Shown piece by piece: positions 61,770 through 64,000 of a stretch of 64,000 bases of DNA. This stretch comes from Metallyticus violacea (taxonomy: Eukaryota > Arthropoda > Insecta > Mantodea > Metallyticidae), in NCBI GenBank assembly GCA_030762175.1, contig CM060831.1, positions 684,501 to 748,500 of the forward strand. The letters run 5' to 3'. Made by a program: the position numbers and the translations under genes. Within the stretch, counting starts at the first letter, position 1. Every line of letters begins with the position of its first letter. The notes beneath the pieces were generated by a model. The model was not told the DNA's origin. It did no database searches and saw only the letters and a program-made list of their open reading frames with translations.

Positions 61770-62285
61770 TATACACATCAACCTAAATAAATGTATAAAA
61801 TATACGCCAAGCTGATTAAATACATGCCAATATTATTTCGCACATTTCAACCTATTTAAATACATTACAGTCTAATTAAATACATTTCAACCTAAATAAA
61901 TATATTTCCATTTGTCATACAAATTAGATACATGTCAATATAATTTAATATAATTCAAACTAGTTAAAATATTTCAATCTAATTAAATACATGTCAAAAT
62001 AATTTAATACCTTTTAACCCAATTAAATACATTTCAATGTAAATAAACATCTGTCAATGAAATTAAATAAACAAACATAATTTAATACCTTGCAACCCAA
62101 TTAAATACATGCCAACCGAATTTAAACCTTTCAACCTAATTAAATACATTTCAAAGTAATTAAATATCTGTCAATCAAATTAAATACATGTCAATATATT
62201 TTAATATCTTTCAACCTAATTAAATATTTATAAATATATGTGTAAATTTATTTCAACCTAATTAACTACATTTCAATATAATTTA
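61770..62285. repeat. AT-rich degenerate tandem repeat, about 20-24 bp units
   Basis: Many imperfect units of the type CCTAATTAAATACATTTCAA, with variants ATACATGTCAATATAATTTA and ATATCTGTCAATCAAATT. The unit length drifts. About 20 or more units are present. Confidence 0.85.
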
Positions 62286-63015
62286 GAGGCATCTCTTAGT
62301 GTCTCAAAATATATTGAAAGACCAAGTGCCACATAGCCTCAGTAAAGGGCAGAAAAAATGATGCTGCGAAATGTTCGACGGGAGCTTTAGTCATAATTTT
62401 GAAATTATAACATGCTCCGGAAATAAAACGTTAGCCAATAATTCGAATCTTCTCAGAAGGCACACTCCCAATACTTCCCACTTCAGATTGAAGGACAGAG
62501 TAATGCACAACAGTTTATTTTCCGGAAGTTTTACAAAAGGACAGAAAATCGAGTTAGACAACACCAAACGCAACTTCTTGGAGAGTAGCCCTGTGAGATT
62601 TTCCATCATCCTCTTTACAGTCCTGACCTGGCACCTGCGGGGGAAGACACAAAGAGGAGCTTAGTTTTGACTCCAATGGATGAGGATGAGAAAATATAGT
62701 GCTAACTTTGTGATCCTATGTAAAGACAGCACAACTTTGTGTAGCTCCTATAGGCTGTTGAAATCGCACTATAATAAACAAATTATTTTGATACATTTAG
62801 CGTTGGACACCTGGGATGGGAAGGTTTATGAAAGATCAGAGCCAACTCTTGAAACGGTAAAATAAATTAAAATATGTTAAATGATGTATTGTAAATTGAG
62901 TTTACGTAACAATGGGCAATGAAAAAAATTCAAGTTCTGAGCTCTTGTGGCTGATATCAATGCTGTACTATCTAGTGAAAATACAACTGAATTGAAATGG
63001 AAGGCAATTTTTCGA

Positions 63016-63221
63016 TTTTGGTAGTCTAATGGTAACCATATACTTGCTCCGTAGATCCAAGATCGCGGGTTCAATCCCCGCCAGGGTTCATATATTTTTT
63101 CGGGAGTAAAATTTAACAAGTCTGAAAGAAGAGGTCCCTGAACAAAATTTATCGGTCGTTTCACGCCCTGCTAAATGCTAATGACCTGAGATGTTAAAGA
63201 GCGTCCGTAAATAAACCAAAT
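63016..63221 (+). mobile_element. SINE family B copy, internally deleted
   Basis: Head with GTAGTCTAATGGTAACCATA and CAAGATCGCGGGTTCAATCC, then TTTTTTCGGGAGTAAAA. A deletion of about 80 bp removes the GGAAGTAAA...CACGATAAA part, and the copy resumes at AGTCTGAAAGAAGAGG and ends AAAGAGCGTCCGTAAATAAA. Confidence 0.92.
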
Positions 63222-63335
63222 ATAATACTGGAAGAGAATTTAAACACAGGGTTATATTTGGTTGAAGTGAAAAATTGTATCTTAATTTAAAAACAAAATA
63301 ATGCATTTAAACTAATAACTTACAGGCCAGTAACA

Positions 63336-63633
63336 GTTTGTTGATTTGGTTTATTTATGGATACTCTTTAACATCAGGTCATCAGCGTGCCATTCAATTC
63401 AGGGCGTGAAACGGCCGCTAAATTTTGCTCAGAGCCTTTTTTTTCAGGCTTGAGGTTCTTTTTCGTGCCGTAAATGTACGACACGGAACCCACGGCTTTA
63501 CTTTCCTTCTGAAGGAAGCCATACTTAGCATTTTTACGCCAGAAAAAAAATCCAGCAATCCTGGCCGGTTTTAAACCCGCGATCTTGGGTTTAGAAGGCA
63601 AGTATGGTAACCACTACACCACCAGGACCGACT
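63336..63633 (-). mobile_element. SINE family B copy, full length
   Basis: Tail on the left (TTTATTTATGGATACTCTTT), intact body, TTTTTACGCCAGAAAAAAAA, and head reversed as ACCACTACACCACCAGGACC. Flanked by the 8-bp direct repeat CAGTAACA (63328-63335 and 63634-63641). It lies only about 115 bp from the family B copy at 63016-63221 in opposite orientation, making a potential inverted repeat. Confidence 0.95.
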
Positions 63634-64000
63634 CAGTAACAATAAATTTAAAATTCAGGTCATAGGAATACTTTTTCTTGTCCTTCAATAGACAATCTCT
63701 CAAATTACAAACATGAAAAAGAAAGCTTGAGATTTACGTAAATTCCATGATATTTTTGTACAGGAGCACTGTGAACTGTAATAACAATCTGATGACATTA
63801 TGGACCCCAAAAACATGTCGTAAAGGCTATCGTCACACCAGTCGCACCTTGAACCTGAAGTCTTTACAATAACACCCGGGTATCTTGGCTGGACGAGCAA
63901 CATTCCAGCAACTATATACCTATAATAGCATTCTCTGAGGTCACTATGACAGCTGTATCGTGACACTTTGTTTTAATTACAAAATCTTCTAGATAAGTAT

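Larger units (their letters stand above)
39071..64000 (-). other. Upstream intron or 5' flank of the Pax2/5/8 exon
   Basis: Sequence 5' of the first paired-domain exon. Because that exon starts with a split codon, at least one coding exon ending in G must lie further upstream on the minus strand. I could not recognise it, so this is probably intron 1 running off the window. Unassigned AT-rich stretches include 41060-42500, 43450-44830, 45400-46280, 47700-50100, 50300-51170, 53500-54110, 54160-55850, 56640-58380, 59200-61700 and 62300-63010. No recognisable genes were seen in them. Confidence 0.65.

Overview
This window is AT-rich, intron-dominated animal DNA and almost certainly comes from an arthropod. 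The only host coding sequence I can support is two exons of one Pax2/5/8-type transcription factor gene (orthologue of Drosophila shaven/sparkling) on the minus strand. The exon at 38905-39070 (166 bp) encodes the N-terminal half of the paired domain. The exon at 11319-11516 (198 bp) encodes the C-terminal half. They join in frame (AG|G, Arg) across an intron of 27,388 bp, and both have consensus GTAAGT donors. The [17 protein letters not shown] linker and the [12 protein letters not shown] motif match what I remember of the arthropod sub-type of this family. The species cannot be fixed from the sequence; a large-genome arthropod (for example a horseshoe crab, other chelicerate or large-genome insect) fits the giant introns and repeat load.

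Layout along the + strand: 1-11318 is intron downstream of the second paired exon. It holds a decayed LINE reverse transcriptase (474-1200), SINEs, a short tandem repeat (4370-4575), a trinucleotide tract (6646-6727) and a possible transposase N-terminus (7790-8113). 11517-38904 is the large intron between the paired exons. It holds many tRNA-derived SINEs, two mariner elements with visible terminal inverted repeats (18203-19853 and 37002-37961), other transposase relics, and minisatellites with units of about 54 bp (16499-17146) and 60 bp (24786-25880). 39071-64000 is intron or 5' flank upstream of the first paired exon. It opens with a 1.9-kb minisatellite of 47-48 bp units that stops only about 43 bp from the splice acceptor, followed by more SINEs, transposase relics (46815-47450, 52020-52560, 52735-53488), a second LINE fragment (58385-59100) and an AT-rich degenerate tandem repeat (61770-62285).

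At least three tRNA-derived SINE families recur. Family A has 11 copies with a head like CCGCCACGGGTGGCCGAGG and a tail of GTTTAACGCC type. Family B has 7 copies with a head GGTCCAGGTGGTGTAGTGG and the tail ...AAAGAGCGTCCATAAATAAA. Family D has 3 copies. Several have clear target-site duplications, and nested insertions (A inside D, B inside mariner) give a relative chronology.

I found no bacterial-type operon, CRISPR array, rRNA or convincing functional tRNA. The most interesting items are the palindrome-bearing minisatellite against the Pax exon, and two candidate 3' splice sites 18 nt apart that would add six in-frame residues before the paired domain. Exon 1, the octapeptide exon and the transactivation exons of the Pax gene were not found in this window.
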